Assembly: GCA_016794785.1 (NCBI GenBank)
Contig: JAEUHC010000019.1
Location: 496,001-560,000, forward strand
DNA length: 64,000 bases
Direction of reading: 5' to 3'
DNA from: Opitutaceae bacterium
GTDB taxonomy: Bacteria > Verrucomicrobiota > Verrucomicrobiia > Opitutales > Opitutaceae
Numbering within the stretch: the stretch's first letter is position 1; every line of letters starts with the position of its first letter. Made by a program: the position numbers and the translations under genes. Positions 18,050-27,050 of this stretch are shown piece after piece. The notes beneath the pieces were generated by a model. The model saw nothing but the letters and a program-made list of their open reading frames with translations, had not been told where the DNA came from and searched no databases.

Positions 18050-18685
18050 ATGGCCGAAGAAAAGTCTGCTCCGAAGAAAGAGAAACCCGCGAAGCCCGCC
18101 GCCGAAGGCGCGCCCGCTGCCGCGCCTGCCGAGAAGAAGGCCAAGGCGCCCAAGGCTGCTGCTCCTGCCGCTGCCGGTGCCGAAGGCGCCGCTCCGGCCG
18201 CCGCTCCCGCCGGTGGTGAAGCCGGCGCGGCCAAGCCCGTTGAGCTCGTGCACGGCGTCGCCCGCCAGCCCACCGCCGAGGAACTCCTCAAGGAGGAGCT
18301 CGGAGTCATCAAGGTCCGCAAGGCCAAGGGTTCCAAGAACGTCACCTCCGGCTACGCCAACGTTCTCGCCTCCTTCAACAACACGATCGTCTCGATCACC
18401 GATCAGAAGGGCGCCGTGATCGCCTGGTCCTCCGCGGGCAAGTGCAATTTCCGCGGCTCCCGCAAGTCCACCGCCTACGCCGCCCAAGTCGTCGCTCAGG
18501 ACGCCGCGCGCAACGCGATGTCGCACGGCCTCAAGGACGTTCAGATCCGCGTCTCCGGGCCCGGCCTCGGCCGCGACTCCGCAATCCGCGCGCTTCAAGC
18601 CATCGGCCTTGAGATCACCTCCATCGTCGATGTGACCCCGATCCCCCACAACGGCTGCCGTCCGCGCAAACGCCGTCGCGTGTAA
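18050..18685 (+). CDS. rpsK: 30S ribosomal protein S11 with long Ala/Pro/Lys N-terminal extension
   Basis: S11 forms part of the platform near the mRNA exit. The core from about residue 100 is normal (YANVLASFNNTIVSITDQKG; end HNGCRPRKRRRV). The product is 211 residues instead of about 129: residues 1-82 are Ala, Pro, Lys and Glu (AEEKSAPKKEKPAKPAAEG and similar), a low-complexity extension. No alternative start codon gives a standard-length protein with a plausible ribosome binding site, and the 20-base spacing from rpsM supports the upstream ATG. Charge alternation suggests a flexible, solvent-exposed arm. Confidence 0.94.
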   Translation: MAEEKSAPKKEKPAKPAAEGAPAAAPAEKKAKAPKAAAPAAAGAEGAAPAAAPAGGEAGAAKPVELVHGVARQPTAEELLKEELGVIKVRKAKGSKNVTSGYANVLASFNNTIVSITDQKGAVIAWSSAGKCNFRGSRKSTAYAAQVVAQDAARNAMSHGLKDVQIRVSGPGLGRDSAIRALQAIGLEITSIVDVTPIPHNGCRPRKRRRV

Positions 18686-18730
18686 TCCATCGGCAGAGTC
18701 GAAAATCCAAAATCGAAATTTACCAATCTC

Positions 18731-19342
18731 ATGGCTCGCTACACCGGCCCCACCACTCGCATCAGCCGCCGCTTTGGCCAGCATCTGCTCGGCTCCGGCA
18801 AGGCCTACGAACGCCGACCGTTCCCTCCTGGCGTCCACGGCGCCAAGATGAAGCGCAAGGTTTCCGAATACGCCACCGGGCTTAACGAGAAGCAAAAGCT
18901 CCGTTACATCTACGGTCTGCTCGAACGCCAGTTCCGCCGTGTCTTCGAGAACGCCAAGCGGGAGCGCGGTGTCACCGGCGAGCGTTTCCTCCAGCTCCTC
19001 GAGACGCGTCTCGACAGCACCGTTTACCTCCTCGGCCTCGCCAAGAGCCGCGCCGCCGCCCGCCAGTTCGTCAACCACGGGCACATCCGCGTCAACGGCC
19101 ACAAGGTCGACATCGCCAGCGCCAACGTCCGCCCCGGCGACGAGATCGAGGTCAAGAATTCGCCCGCCTCCCGCCAGCTCGCCACGCGCTGCCTCGAGGA
19201 GAATCGCATTCGCAACGTCCCCGGCTGGCTCGCCATGAACGCCGAGACCTTCAAGGCCACCGTCGTCCGCCTCCCCACGCGCGAGGAAATGACCCAGGAC
19301 GTCAACGAGCAGCTCATCGTCGAGTTCTACTCGCGCTTCTGA
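18731..19342 (+). CDS. rpsD: 30S ribosomal protein S4
   Basis: S4 is a 16S rRNA assembly initiator and a translational repressor in enterobacteria. The 203-residue product has the N-terminal part (MARYTGPTTRISRRFG, FPPGVHG) and the S4 RNA-binding fold LDSTVYLLGLAKSRAAARQF with VNHGHIRVNG. No zinc CxxC pairs are present. Position between rpsK and rpoA is standard. Confidence 0.97.
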   Translation: MARYTGPTTRISRRFGQHLLGSGKAYERRPFPPGVHGAKMKRKVSEYATGLNEKQKLRYIYGLLERQFRRVFENAKRERGVTGERFLQLLETRLDSTVYLLGLAKSRAAARQFVNHGHIRVNGHKVDIASANVRPGDEIEVKNSPASRQLATRCLEENRIRNVPGWLAMNAETFKATVVRLPTREEMTQDVNEQLIVEFYSRF

Positions 19343-19391
19343 GCCGCCCACCACCCAACCATCTCAATCCTCAACTTCTCCGCCTCCTGCC

Positions 19392-20393
19392 ATGCCCAAA
19401 CGCCTCGGAAAGTTCGAACTGCCCAGCAAGCTCACCAAGGTCGAGGAGGGTTCCACGCCCACCTACGCGAAGTTCATCGCCGAGCCTTTCGAGGCCGGTT
19501 ATGGCCACACCGTCGGCAACTCCCTCCGCCGTGTGCTCCTCAGCTCCATCGAGGGTGCCGCCATCTCGTCGATCAAAATCTCGGGGGTTAACCACGAGTT
19601 CCAGTCGATCGACGGCGTGGTCGAGGATGTCACCGACATCGTCCTGAACCTGAAGAAAATCCTTCTCGTCTCGACCAAGCGCGAGCCCATCAACCTCCTC
19701 ATCAAGGCTACCAAGTCTGGCGCCATCACGGCCGCCGATATCCAGGCCGATGCCAACATCACCGTTGTCAATCCCGACCAGGTGATTTGCACGCTCGATC
19801 ACAAGAAGACCTTCGAGGCCGAGATCGAGATCAAGACCGGCCGCGGCTATTATCCCGGCGAAGCCAACAAGAAGGAGGAGCAGGCCATCGGTGTCGTCTC
19901 CATCGACTCCCTCTTCTCGCCGGTCCGCCTTGTGAAATACGCCGTCGAGGCGACCCGCGTCGGCCAGATCACCGACTACGACAAGCTCATCCTCGAGATC
20001 TGGACCGATGGTCGCATCACGCCCGACGACGCGCTCAAGCAATCCGCCTCGATCCTCAAGCACCACCTCGACGTGTTTGATCGCGTCTCGCCGGAGGAAT
20101 ACGAGTTCGAGAACCAGCAGTCCGAGGTCAGCGAGGAGCAGAACAAGCTCCGCAAGCTCCTCAACATGTCGGTCAACGAAATCGAGCTCTCCGTCCGCGC
20201 GGCGAACTGTCTCAACAACGCCAACATCACCACCGTCGGCGAGCTCGCGATGAAGACCGAGCAGGAAATGCTCAAGTATCGCAACTTCGGCAAAAAGTCC
20301 CTCAACGAAATCAAGGAGAAGCTCGAGGCCCTCGGCCTTTCGCTCGGCATGAAGTTCGACGAGCGGCTCCTTGAGGCCAAGAAGGAAGCCTGA
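19392..20393 (+). CDS. rpoA: DNA-directed RNA polymerase alpha subunit
   Basis: The alpha dimer nucleates RNA polymerase assembly and its C-terminal domain contacts UP elements and activators. The 333-residue product has the N-terminal core AEPFEAGYGHTVGNSLRRVL and the C-terminal domain ELSVRAANCLNNANITTVGE, followed by KYRNFGKKSLNEIKEKL. It lies between rpsD and rplQ as in most bacteria. Confidence 0.97.
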   Translation: MPKRLGKFELPSKLTKVEEGSTPTYAKFIAEPFEAGYGHTVGNSLRRVLLSSIEGAAISSIKISGVNHEFQSIDGVVEDVTDIVLNLKKILLVSTKREPINLLIKATKSGAITAADIQADANITVVNPDQVICTLDHKKTFEAEIEIKTGRGYYPGEANKKEEQAIGVVSIDSLFSPVRLVKYAVEATRVGQITDYDKLILEIWTDGRITPDDALKQSASILKHHLDVFDRVSPEEYEFENQQSEVSEEQNKLRKLLNMSVNEIELSVRAANCLNNANITTVGELAMKTEQEMLKYRNFGKKSLNEIKEKLEALGLSLGMKFDERLLEAKKEA

Positions 20394-20484
20394 GCCGTTT
20401 CAATCATTTCGGCGCTCGCGCCGTCCGCTGTCGCGCCACGCTGCGACCGGATTGCCGATCGGGCGTCGCCTAAAATAAGCAACC

Positions 20485-21030
20485 ATGCGTCACAATAAAC
20501 ATCACGCTTCCCTCGGCGTCACCCGCGAACATCGCGCGGCGATGCTCTCCAACCTCGGCGCGTCGCTCATCGAGCACGGTCGCATCACGACCACGGTCGC
20601 AAAGGCCAAGGCCCTCCGTCCCTGGATCGAGAAGATCATCACGAAGGCCAAGCAGGCCGGCGCGATTGCCCGGGTGGAAAAAAACGGCAAGCAAGTGCTC
20701 GCGCCCCGCGCGCTGCATCTGCGCCGTATCGCCCATCGCGACCTCCGTAACGAAGACATGCTGACCAAGCTCTTCAACGAAACCTACAAGGAGTTCGAGA
20801 AGCGCCCCGGCGGCTACACCCGCATCTACAAGCTCGGCCCCCGTCTGAGCGACGCCGCTCGCATGGCCATGATCGAGTTCGTGAAGGCGGACGATCCGGG
20901 CTACCCGAAGCGCAAGCGCAACACCAAGGCCAAGAAAATCTCGGCGACCAAGGCCAAGGCCGCCAAAGCCAAGGCCGCCGAAGCCGATGCTCCCGCCACT
21001 GAGCCAGCGGCTGGGGAAGCCAAAGCCTGA
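20485..21030 (+). CDS. rplQ: 50S ribosomal protein L17, with C-terminal extension
   Basis: L17 lies near the exit tunnel. The core (MRHNKHHASLGVTREHRAAM, then LSNLGASLIEHGRITTT) and PGGYTRIYKLGPRLSDAA are typical. The 181-residue length exceeds the usual 115-130 because of a Lys/Ala-rich tail from about residue 135 (KAKKISATKAKAAKAKAAE). It is the last gene of the superoperon and is followed by a terminator. Confidence 0.96.
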   Translation: MRHNKHHASLGVTREHRAAMLSNLGASLIEHGRITTTVAKAKALRPWIEKIITKAKQAGAIARVEKNGKQVLAPRALHLRRIAHRDLRNEDMLTKLFNETYKEFEKRPGGYTRIYKLGPRLSDAARMAMIEFVKADDPGYPKRKRNTKAKKISATKAKAAKAKAAEADAPATEPAAGEAKA

Positions 21031-21061
21031 GTCTTGCCGTCTCCCGGGATTTTCCCGCAAT

Positions 21062-21093
21062 GCGCACCGGAGTTTTCTCCGGCGCGCTTTTTT
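21062..21093 (+). terminator. Rho-independent terminator of the ribosomal-protein operon
   Basis: An 11-bp stem with one A-C mismatch (21062-21072 with 21077-21087) closes on a TTTT loop and is followed by TTTTTT (21088-21093). It lies 31 bases after the rplQ stop. Confidence 0.92.
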
Positions 21094-21133
21094 GGCACTC
21101 GGCGCGTGCGCCGGCGTCTCATAGCCTGCCGCC

Positions 21134-21361
21134 ATGTTCGAACCTGCCACCGCCAGCGTGATCTACTGCGTCCTCGTGGCGGCGGTGTTTCTCGGTCTCT
21201 GGCTCTACTACGATCGTCGTGATCACCGGCGCTTCGAGCTGGAGCGGCGGCGGCGCACGTTCCACTGCATCCGCTGCGACGCGCTCTACACCGCGCCCAC
21301 CGGCACCGAACTCTGTCGCTGCCCGGTGTGCAGCCACGAAAACTCCCGATTAAAGTTCTGA
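21134..21361 (+). CDS. Small membrane-anchored zinc-ribbon protein
   Basis: I do not recognise a named family. The 75-residue product has one N-terminal transmembrane helix (residues about 9-26, VIYCVLVAAVFLGLWLYY), a highly basic juxtamembrane stretch (DRRDHRRFELERRRR), and a zinc-ribbon made of CIRC at 45-48 and CPVC at 63-66. The topology suggests the zinc-ribbon faces the cytoplasm by the positive-inside rule. It stands alone between the rplQ terminator and lnt, in the same direction as lnt, 70 bases upstream of it. Confidence 0.7.
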   Translation: MFEPATASVIYCVLVAAVFLGLWLYYDRRDHRRFELERRRRTFHCIRCDALYTAPTGTELCRCPVCSHENSRLKF

Positions 21362-21431
21362 CTGCGGCAACGCGGTCGGCGGGGTTCCGGGCATGTGCCG
21401 CGCTTGCGCGACGGCCTAAGGTCCGCCTTCC

Positions 21432-23081
21432 TTGTCCGTTATTTCCCGCGTGATTGCCGACTCCAGCAGCCCTGCCCTCGATCCCTATGCGCCGCGCCTC
21501 ACGCTGCTTGAACGGCACGGAGGGCGCGTCGCGGCCGCGGCGGTGTTTGTCTTCACGGTTGCGCTCGCGATCGTGTCGTTTCCGCCGTTCGCCGCGCCGG
21601 AGTTCGCCTACGCGATGCTCGTGCCCGGCGCATTCTGGGCCTACACGGGGCCGCGGCTGAAAATCTTCGCGTGGACGATCCTCTCCGCCCAGGCCGTGGC
21701 GTGGACGATTCTCCTAGGGTGGCTGCACCATGTCACTTGGGCGGGGTTGCTCCTGCTCGGTCCGTTCGTCGGCGCGTGGGTGGGGCTGTGGTATCTCGCC
21801 GCCTGGTGGGTGCTGCCCCGCATGGTGGGCCGGCGCACGCCCGTCCGGCTGCTTGCCATGCTTGGGCTCGCGGGCGTGTGGGTGCTGATCGAATGGACTC
21901 GCACGTGGTTTCTTGGCGGGTTCCCGTGGCTGCCGCTTGCGGCCAGTCAGTGGTCGCGCGTGGTGATTCTCCAAATCGCGGAGTTCACGGGCGCGCAGGG
22001 TGTGTCGTTCGTGCTCGTCATGGCGAATCTCGGGTTCGCGGCTTATGCGCACCGGCTGTTTCGCGAAGGCTCCAGCGGCTTCGCCAAGCGGAGCCAGGAA
22101 TTTTTCCTCGCGCTCTTCCTCCTGCTCGCGTGCGTGGCGTTGCACGTGCCGGAGGCTTTCAACCGCCGCGCGTTCACCCAGCCGCTGGCGCGCGTGGCGT
22201 TTGTCCAGCCCGCCATCCCGCAGGACGTGAAATGGGATCCCGCGCGCGCGGCCGGCATCCTCGACACGCTGCGACTGACCACCATTGAGGCGGCAGCCTC
22301 CCGTCCTGACCTCATCGTGTGGCCGGAGGCGGTCACGCCGCTCGCGGTGCGCGACGATCCGGCGATGAAGGAATTTGTCGAGCAACTGGCCCGGCGCGCC
22401 GGTGTGCCGCTGATTCTCGGTTCCATCGCTGTGGAAAAACAAGGTCAACCGGCCGAGGTGTGGCGCAATGGCGCCTTTGCCGTCACACCCACGGAGGGCG
22501 TCGCGGAGCGCAGTTACGCCAAGCGCCACCTCGTGCCCTTTGGCGAATACGTGCCGTTGCGGCCGGTGCTCGGCTGGCTCGAGAAGTTTGTCCCGATCGG
22601 CGGAGACTTCGTGCCGGGTGACACCTCCTCGCCCCTGCTGGTGTCGCTGCGCGGGCAAGTGTCCGTCGTGGGCCCGCTCATTTGCTACGAGGATATCTTT
22701 CCCTCGCTCGCGCGCGCCAGCGCGCTCGGTGGGGCCAACCTGCTCGTCGTCCTGACGAACAACGGCTGGTTCGGCGAGGGCGGCGCGGCGTATCAGCATG
22801 CCGCGCATGCCGTGCTGCGCGCCGTCGAGACGCGCCGCCCCGTGCTCCGCTGCGGCAATGCCGGTTGGAGCGGGTGGATCGACGAATATGGCGCGGTGCG
22901 TGAGACCGTCACCGATGCGCGCGGCTCGATTTATTTCCGCGGCACGCGGACGATTGATGTGACTCGTGATTCACGGTGGGCTGAGCGCACGACGTTCTAC
23001 ACCGAATATGGCGACTGGTTCGTGGTGGTGGCGGCGGCGCTCGCGCTATTCGGCTTCGCCGCGATCAAGTTCGGGGAGTGA
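21432..23081 (+). CDS. lnt: Apolipoprotein N-acyltransferase
   Basis: Transfers the third acyl chain to the N-terminal cysteine of lipoproteins in the inner membrane. The 549-residue product has several N-terminal membrane helices (residues about 30-240) and then a nitrilase-type domain with the catalytic triad Glu299 (LIVWPEAVTPL), Lys364 (AKRHLVPFGEYVPLR) and Cys418 (GPLICYEDIFP), followed by LTNNGWFGEG. A last hydrophobic segment lies near the C-terminus (VVVAAALALFGFAAI). The start appears to be TTG at 21432; an internal start is possible. Its presence confirms a diderm envelope. Confidence 0.92.
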   Translation: MSVISRVIADSSSPALDPYAPRLTLLERHGGRVAAAAVFVFTVALAIVSFPPFAAPEFAYAMLVPGAFWAYTGPRLKIFAWTILSAQAVAWTILLGWLHHVTWAGLLLLGPFVGAWVGLWYLAAWWVLPRMVGRRTPVRLLAMLGLAGVWVLIEWTRTWFLGGFPWLPLAASQWSRVVILQIAEFTGAQGVSFVLVMANLGFAAYAHRLFREGSSGFAKRSQEFFLALFLLLACVALHVPEAFNRRAFTQPLARVAFVQPAIPQDVKWDPARAAGILDTLRLTTIEAAASRPDLIVWPEAVTPLAVRDDPAMKEFVEQLARRAGVPLILGSIAVEKQGQPAEVWRNGAFAVTPTEGVAERSYAKRHLVPFGEYVPLRPVLGWLEKFVPIGGDFVPGDTSSPLLVSLRGQVSVVGPLICYEDIFPSLARASALGGANLLVVLTNNGWFGEGGAAYQHAAHAVLRAVETRRPVLRCGNAGWSGWIDEYGAVRETVTDARGSIYFRGTRTIDVTRDSRWAERTTFYTEYGDWFVVVAAALALFGFAAIKFGE

Positions 23082-23178
23082 CGCTGGGGATTCGGTTGCG
23101 GCCGGACCGTCAGGCCCCGGGCGTATTTGCGACCGGGTGGGGCGGCGCTTCCCGTGGGCATCTGCACGCCATCTCCGT

Positions 23179-23206
23179 GCGCGGCCCGTTTGGCCGCGCG
23201 CGTTTC
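23179..23206 (+). terminator. Candidate terminator after lnt
   Basis: An 8-bp perfect stem (GCGCGGCC / GGCCGCGC) with a 5-base loop is followed by GCGTTTCCCCT. The T-run is short, so this is a weak candidate; it could also be a leader structure of the TonB-dependent receptor mRNA. Confidence 0.35.
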
Positions 23207-23243
23207 CCCTCCTCGACCTCACGCCCCTCTGTCGGATCCCGTC

Positions 23244-26200
23244 ATGAAAACCCCCGATCGCATGTCCTGTTCGCCGCGGCTCGCGCTGCCGCTTTTTGCC
23301 CTCCTCCTCGTGTCTCCCGGTCAGTCGCAGACCGCTCCGGCCGCGACCGCCACCGAGCTCGCAAAATACGATCGCAACAAGAATGGCCGCCTCGATCCCG
23401 ATGAGGTCGCCGCGATGCAGGCCGACGTCGGTGCGGCACGGGCGTCCGACGTGGTGCAGCTCACGCCCTTCCAGGTTTCCACCACAAAGGACTCCGGCTA
23501 CTATGCGGAGAACACCCTCGCGGGCAGTCGTCTTAATACCAACCTCGCCGATCTGGCCGCCTCGATCACGGTCGTGACCAAGCAGCAGATGGAGGACACC
23601 GCCTCGATCGACATCAACGACGTGTTTCGCTACGAAGCCAGCACGGAAGGCTCCAGCACCTACACGCCGTCGATCACGGATCGCGGCACCGCCAAGGACA
23701 CGATCGCCGGCTACACCTTTGGCAACAACGGCGACACCACCACCAACGCCCAGTCCAACCGGATCCGCGGTCTCGCCGCACCTGATGCCGCGATCAACAA
23801 TTTCCCCACCAACAGCCGCGTCCCTTTCGATTCCTATAACACCCAGTCGGTCGAGATCACGCGCGGACCCAACTCGCTGCTTTTCGGCCTGGGCACTCCT
23901 GCCGGCATCGTCAACCAGACCTCCGCTCAGGCGCTGCTGAACAAGGACACAAACCAAGTCGTCCTTCGCACCGACCAATATGGCTCCTTCCGCACGTCGC
24001 TCGCGTTCAACCGCGTCCTGATCAAGGACAAGTTGGCCGCCTACGGCGCGCTGCTCTTCAACGACCAGCAGTTCCAGCGCAAGCCCTCCGGCGACCTCAC
24101 TCGCCGCCAATACGGCGCGATCACCTACAAGCCCTTCCCGAAGACGATTCTTCGCGGCTTCGCCGAGAACTATCTGAACGACGCCAACCGGCCCAATTCC
24201 CTCACGCCGCGTGATTTTGTCACCCCGTGGTTTGCCGCCGGCCGCCCGGCCTACGATCCCACCACGCGCATGATCACGGTGCTCGACACCGGACGCACCA
24301 CCGGCCCCTACGTCATCAACGTCAACTCCCCGGGCTACGCCGCCTCCGTCAACACCATCCTCGGCGCGGGGGCCCCCAGCACGCTGAACAACCCGCTCTT
24401 TGTCCCCGGCATCCAGTTTGAGGACACATCGCGCCCGCTGCGCCTGATTGACGGCGGTCGTTCCGTCGCGTTTTTCCAACGCAATCCCGTGGTCGCCGGC
24501 GTGAACTATCCGACGGCGCAAACCAATCCCGCCACGCCGACGGTCGGCCTGGCCACCCTCTGGCCCGCCGGCGATCCGCGCTACCTGATTGCCGACCGCC
24601 AGTGGTCCTCGTCGATCAATCTGCCGATTCCCACGGCGAGCATCGGCGGACGCACCTTCACCTACGGCAGCTACCAACTCCCGGGTGTGACCAACAAATC
24701 TGTTTACGACTGGACGGAGTATAACCACCTCCAGACGAATTTCGCGCGCCTCCGCGCCGCGAACTACAATTTGGAAATCGAGCAGCAGATTCTGCCCAAT
24801 CTCTTTTTCAGTGCCGGCTGGCTGCGCCAGGATCTCGATGGCGTCGAGAACTACACGATGAACCAGCTCACGGGCGCCACCATTCAGGTCGACACCAACC
24901 AGAAGCGCATCGACGGCACGCCCAATCCCTACTTCGGCATCCCCTTCGTGTCGGAAGGCGTGGGTGGCGGCCTCGACACCTTCTTCTCGCCGCAGACCGA
25001 CGACAACTATCGCGCAATGCTGGCCTACGATCTCGATCTCACGAGGCAAACCAACCTCCTCAAATGGCTCGGCCGCCATCGCCTTCTCGCCCTCGGCACA
25101 AAGCAGCATGTGAGCCGCGCCATCGAGCGTTGGCGCAATAATTTTGTCGATGGCGATGCCGACGCCCGCCTCCGCTACGTCTCGAATCTCAATCTCCCCG
25201 GCATCCAGCAGGCGCTCAGCACCGCACTCATGCGGAAATACTATCTCGGCAGTCCTGGCGGTCCCCAAGGTCGGGCGACCCAGTCGGCCGGCTTTTATGG
25301 CAACCAAGGTTGGAAGGCTCCGTTCACCTCCCAAGTTCAGGTTTACAACTATGCCACCGGCCAGTTTCAGAACGACAGCATCACCGAGCAGATCCTGTTC
25401 TCCAGCGCGGGCAGCTTCCGCACTCGCCGCGAAGTCAAGAGCTGGACCTTGGCCGCGCAGAGCTACCTCTGGGAGGACCGTCTCGTTGCGACTTTCGGCT
25501 GGCGCCACGATGACTATCGGGCGCGCATCACGACACCCGGTGCCCTCACCGATGTGAACGGGCGCGTCACCTCTCCCGCTCTCACCAACGCGGAACTCTT
25601 CGCCACGAACGCCACCGGTTTGATCAATTACAACACGGTGATGAACCGCTGGGCGCGCTGGGATGCCCTCGAGGGTGACACCAAGACTCTCGGCGCAGCC
25701 TTCCGTCCGCTCAAGGGCCATGCCTTCGTGTCGCGTCTCGGCGGCGCCGACTCGTTCTTCTCCGAACTCCTCAATGGCCTGACGCTCTATTACAACAAAT
25801 CCGACAACTTCAATCCGCCCGCCACCTACCAGACGGACTATTTCTTCAAGCCCTTGGCCAAGCCTACGGGCAAGGGGCAGGACGGCGGCGTCGGCTTCAA
25901 TCTGCTCAAGAGCAAGCTCATCGTCCGCCTCAACTGGTATGAGAACGAAAGCCAGAACGAGCGCACCGGCGCGGCCAACACCCTGCTGACTCGTCTGGCC
26001 TATTCCGATACCACCACGGGCCTGCCGTGGGCGAGCGCCGTCCAGCGCATCCGCAACGGCATCGCCGGCGGCCGCACGCTCCAACAGATCATCGCCACGC
26101 CCAACTGGAACACTGATGCGGTCAACAACGTCTCCGATCCCGCCAACCAGCAGAAAATCTACGATCTAATCCAGTTGCCGCTGAACTACTACAGCGGCCT

Positions 26201-26978
26201 CAGCTCCGGTGCCACGCAGGACAGCAAGGTCAAGGGCACCGAGCTGCAGGTCACCTACAACCCCACCGCCAACTGGACGATGAAGCTCACCGGCAGCAAA
26301 GGCGAGAGCACCTACAAGAACATCGCCCCGCAATACGATGCCTGGCTCGCCGAGCGCCTGCCCAAGTGGACGACCAGCGCCGCCCCCGAGATTCCGGACT
26401 TCGTCGATCCCAACACCAGCCGCCGCTGGTCGCTCTCCAAGTTCTGGACCGGCTACGGCTACACCGGCGTCGCGCAGATCGAGAACACCGATGGCAACAC
26501 CAGCGCGCAGGCCTACTTCAACAACGTCGTGCAATCACAGGTCGCCCTCGCCAAAGCCCTGGAGGGCGCGCGCTCTCCGCTCGAGCGCCAGTATCGCGGT
26601 TCGTTTCTCACCAATTATTCCTTCCGCGAGGGCCGCTTCAAAGGATTCTCCCTCGGCGGCGCCCAGCGCTGGGAATCGCGCGCCGCCATCGGATTCTACG
26701 GCAAGGTCGGTGATCCGATCAACGCGCCCACGGTCATCAATCTCAATGATGTGACACGCCCCGTTTACGACTCGGGCAACTACTACACCGACCTCTGGAT
26801 TTCCTATTCGCGCAGGATCTTCAACGATCGGGTCGGCTGGAAGATTCAGCTCAACGTGGATAACGCGACCGAAGGCGGCCGACTGATGCCCACGCAGGTC
26901 AACTTCGACGGCTCACCCTGGGCCTTCCGCATCATCGACTCGCGCAAGTTCACCCTGACCTCGACCTTCAACTTCTGA
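23244..26978 (+). CDS. TonB-dependent outer-membrane receptor with N-terminal EF-hand
   Basis: A 1244-residue outer-membrane transporter. From ATG 23244 there is a signal peptide (LALPLFALLLVSPGQSQ), then a canonical EF-hand loop at residues 43-54 (DRNKNGRLDPDE), then the TonB plug (AGSRLNTNLADLAASITVVT through VEITRGPNSLLFGLGTPAGI) and a long barrel ending in Phe (TLTSTFNF). The frame is open 39 codons further upstream, but those residues are not signal-like. The plug pattern fits a large family in Opitutaceae-type genomes; the substrate cannot be told from sequence. Oligosaccharide uptake is possible given the neighbouring sugar genes, but that is inference. A terminator follows directly. 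Confidence 0.9.
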   Translation: MKTPDRMSCSPRLALPLFALLLVSPGQSQTAPAATATELAKYDRNKNGRLDPDEVAAMQADVGAARASDVVQLTPFQVSTTKDSGYYAENTLAGSRLNTNLADLAASITVVTKQQMEDTASIDINDVFRYEASTEGSSTYTPSITDRGTAKDTIAGYTFGNNGDTTTNAQSNRIRGLAAPDAAINNFPTNSRVPFDSYNTQSVEITRGPNSLLFGLGTPAGIVNQTSAQALLNKDTNQVVLRTDQYGSFRTSLAFNRVLIKDKLAAYGALLFNDQQFQRKPSGDLTRRQYGAITYKPFPKTILRGFAENYLNDANRPNSLTPRDFVTPWFAAGRPAYDPTTRMITVLDTGRTTGPYVINVNSPGYAASVNTILGAGAPSTLNNPLFVPGIQFEDTSRPLRLIDGGRSVAFFQRNPVVAGVNYPTAQTNPATPTVGLATLWPAGDPRYLIADRQWSSSINLPIPTASIGGRTFTYGSYQLPGVTNKSVYDWTEYNHLQTNFARLRAANYNLEIEQQILPNLFFSAGWLRQDLDGVENYTMNQLTGATIQVDTNQKRIDGTPNPYFGIPFVSEGVGGGLDTFFSPQTDDNYRAMLAYDLDLTRQTNLLKWLGRHRLLALGTKQHVSRAIERWRNNFVDGDADARLRYVSNLNLPGIQQALSTALMRKYYLGSPGGPQGRATQSAGFYGNQGWKAPFTSQVQVYNYATGQFQNDSITEQILFSSAGSFRTRREVKSWTLAAQSYLWEDRLVATFGWRHDDYRARITTPGALTDVNGRVTSPALTNAELFATNATGLINYNTVMNRWARWDALEGDTKTLGAAFRPLKGHAFVSRLGGADSFFSELLNGLTLYYNKSDNFNPPATYQTDYFFKPLAKPTGKGQDGGVGFNLLKSKLIVRLNWYENESQNERTGAANTLLTRLAYSDTTTGLPWASAVQRIRNGIAGGRTLQQIIATPNWNTDAVNNVSDPANQQKIYDLIQLPLNYYSGLSSGATQDSKVKGTELQVTYNPTANWTMKLTGSKGESTYKNIAPQYDAWLAERLPKWTTSAAPEIPDFVDPNTSRRWSLSKFWTGYGYTGVAQIENTDGNTSAQAYFNNVVQSQVALAKALEGARSPLERQYRGSFLTNYSFREGRFKGFSLGGAQRWESRAAIGFYGKVGDPINAPTVINLNDVTRPVYDSGNYYTDLWISYSRRIFNDRVGWKIQLNVDNATEGGRLMPTQVNFDGSPWAFRIIDSRKFTLTSTFNF

Positions 26979-27010
26979 ACGCGGCTCACGCTGCGCCGCC
27001 TCTTTCCCGG

Positions 27011-27039
27011 ACTCCCTCGCTCGCGAGGGAGTTCTTTTT
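27011..27039 (+). terminator. Rho-independent terminator after the TonB-dependent receptor
   Basis: A 9-bp perfect stem (ACTCCCTCG / CGAGGGAGT, 27011-27019 with 27024-27032) with a 4-base loop is followed by TCTTTTT. It lies 32 bases after the stop codon. Confidence 0.88.
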
Positions 27040-27050
27040 GGTGGCGGTGG

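Noticed and set aside
23046..26084. Long minus-strand open frame (1012 codons) opposite the TonB-dependent receptor
   Set aside because: It mirrors the receptor codons in high-GC sequence, lacks family patterns, and the plus strand has clear plug and barrel motifs.
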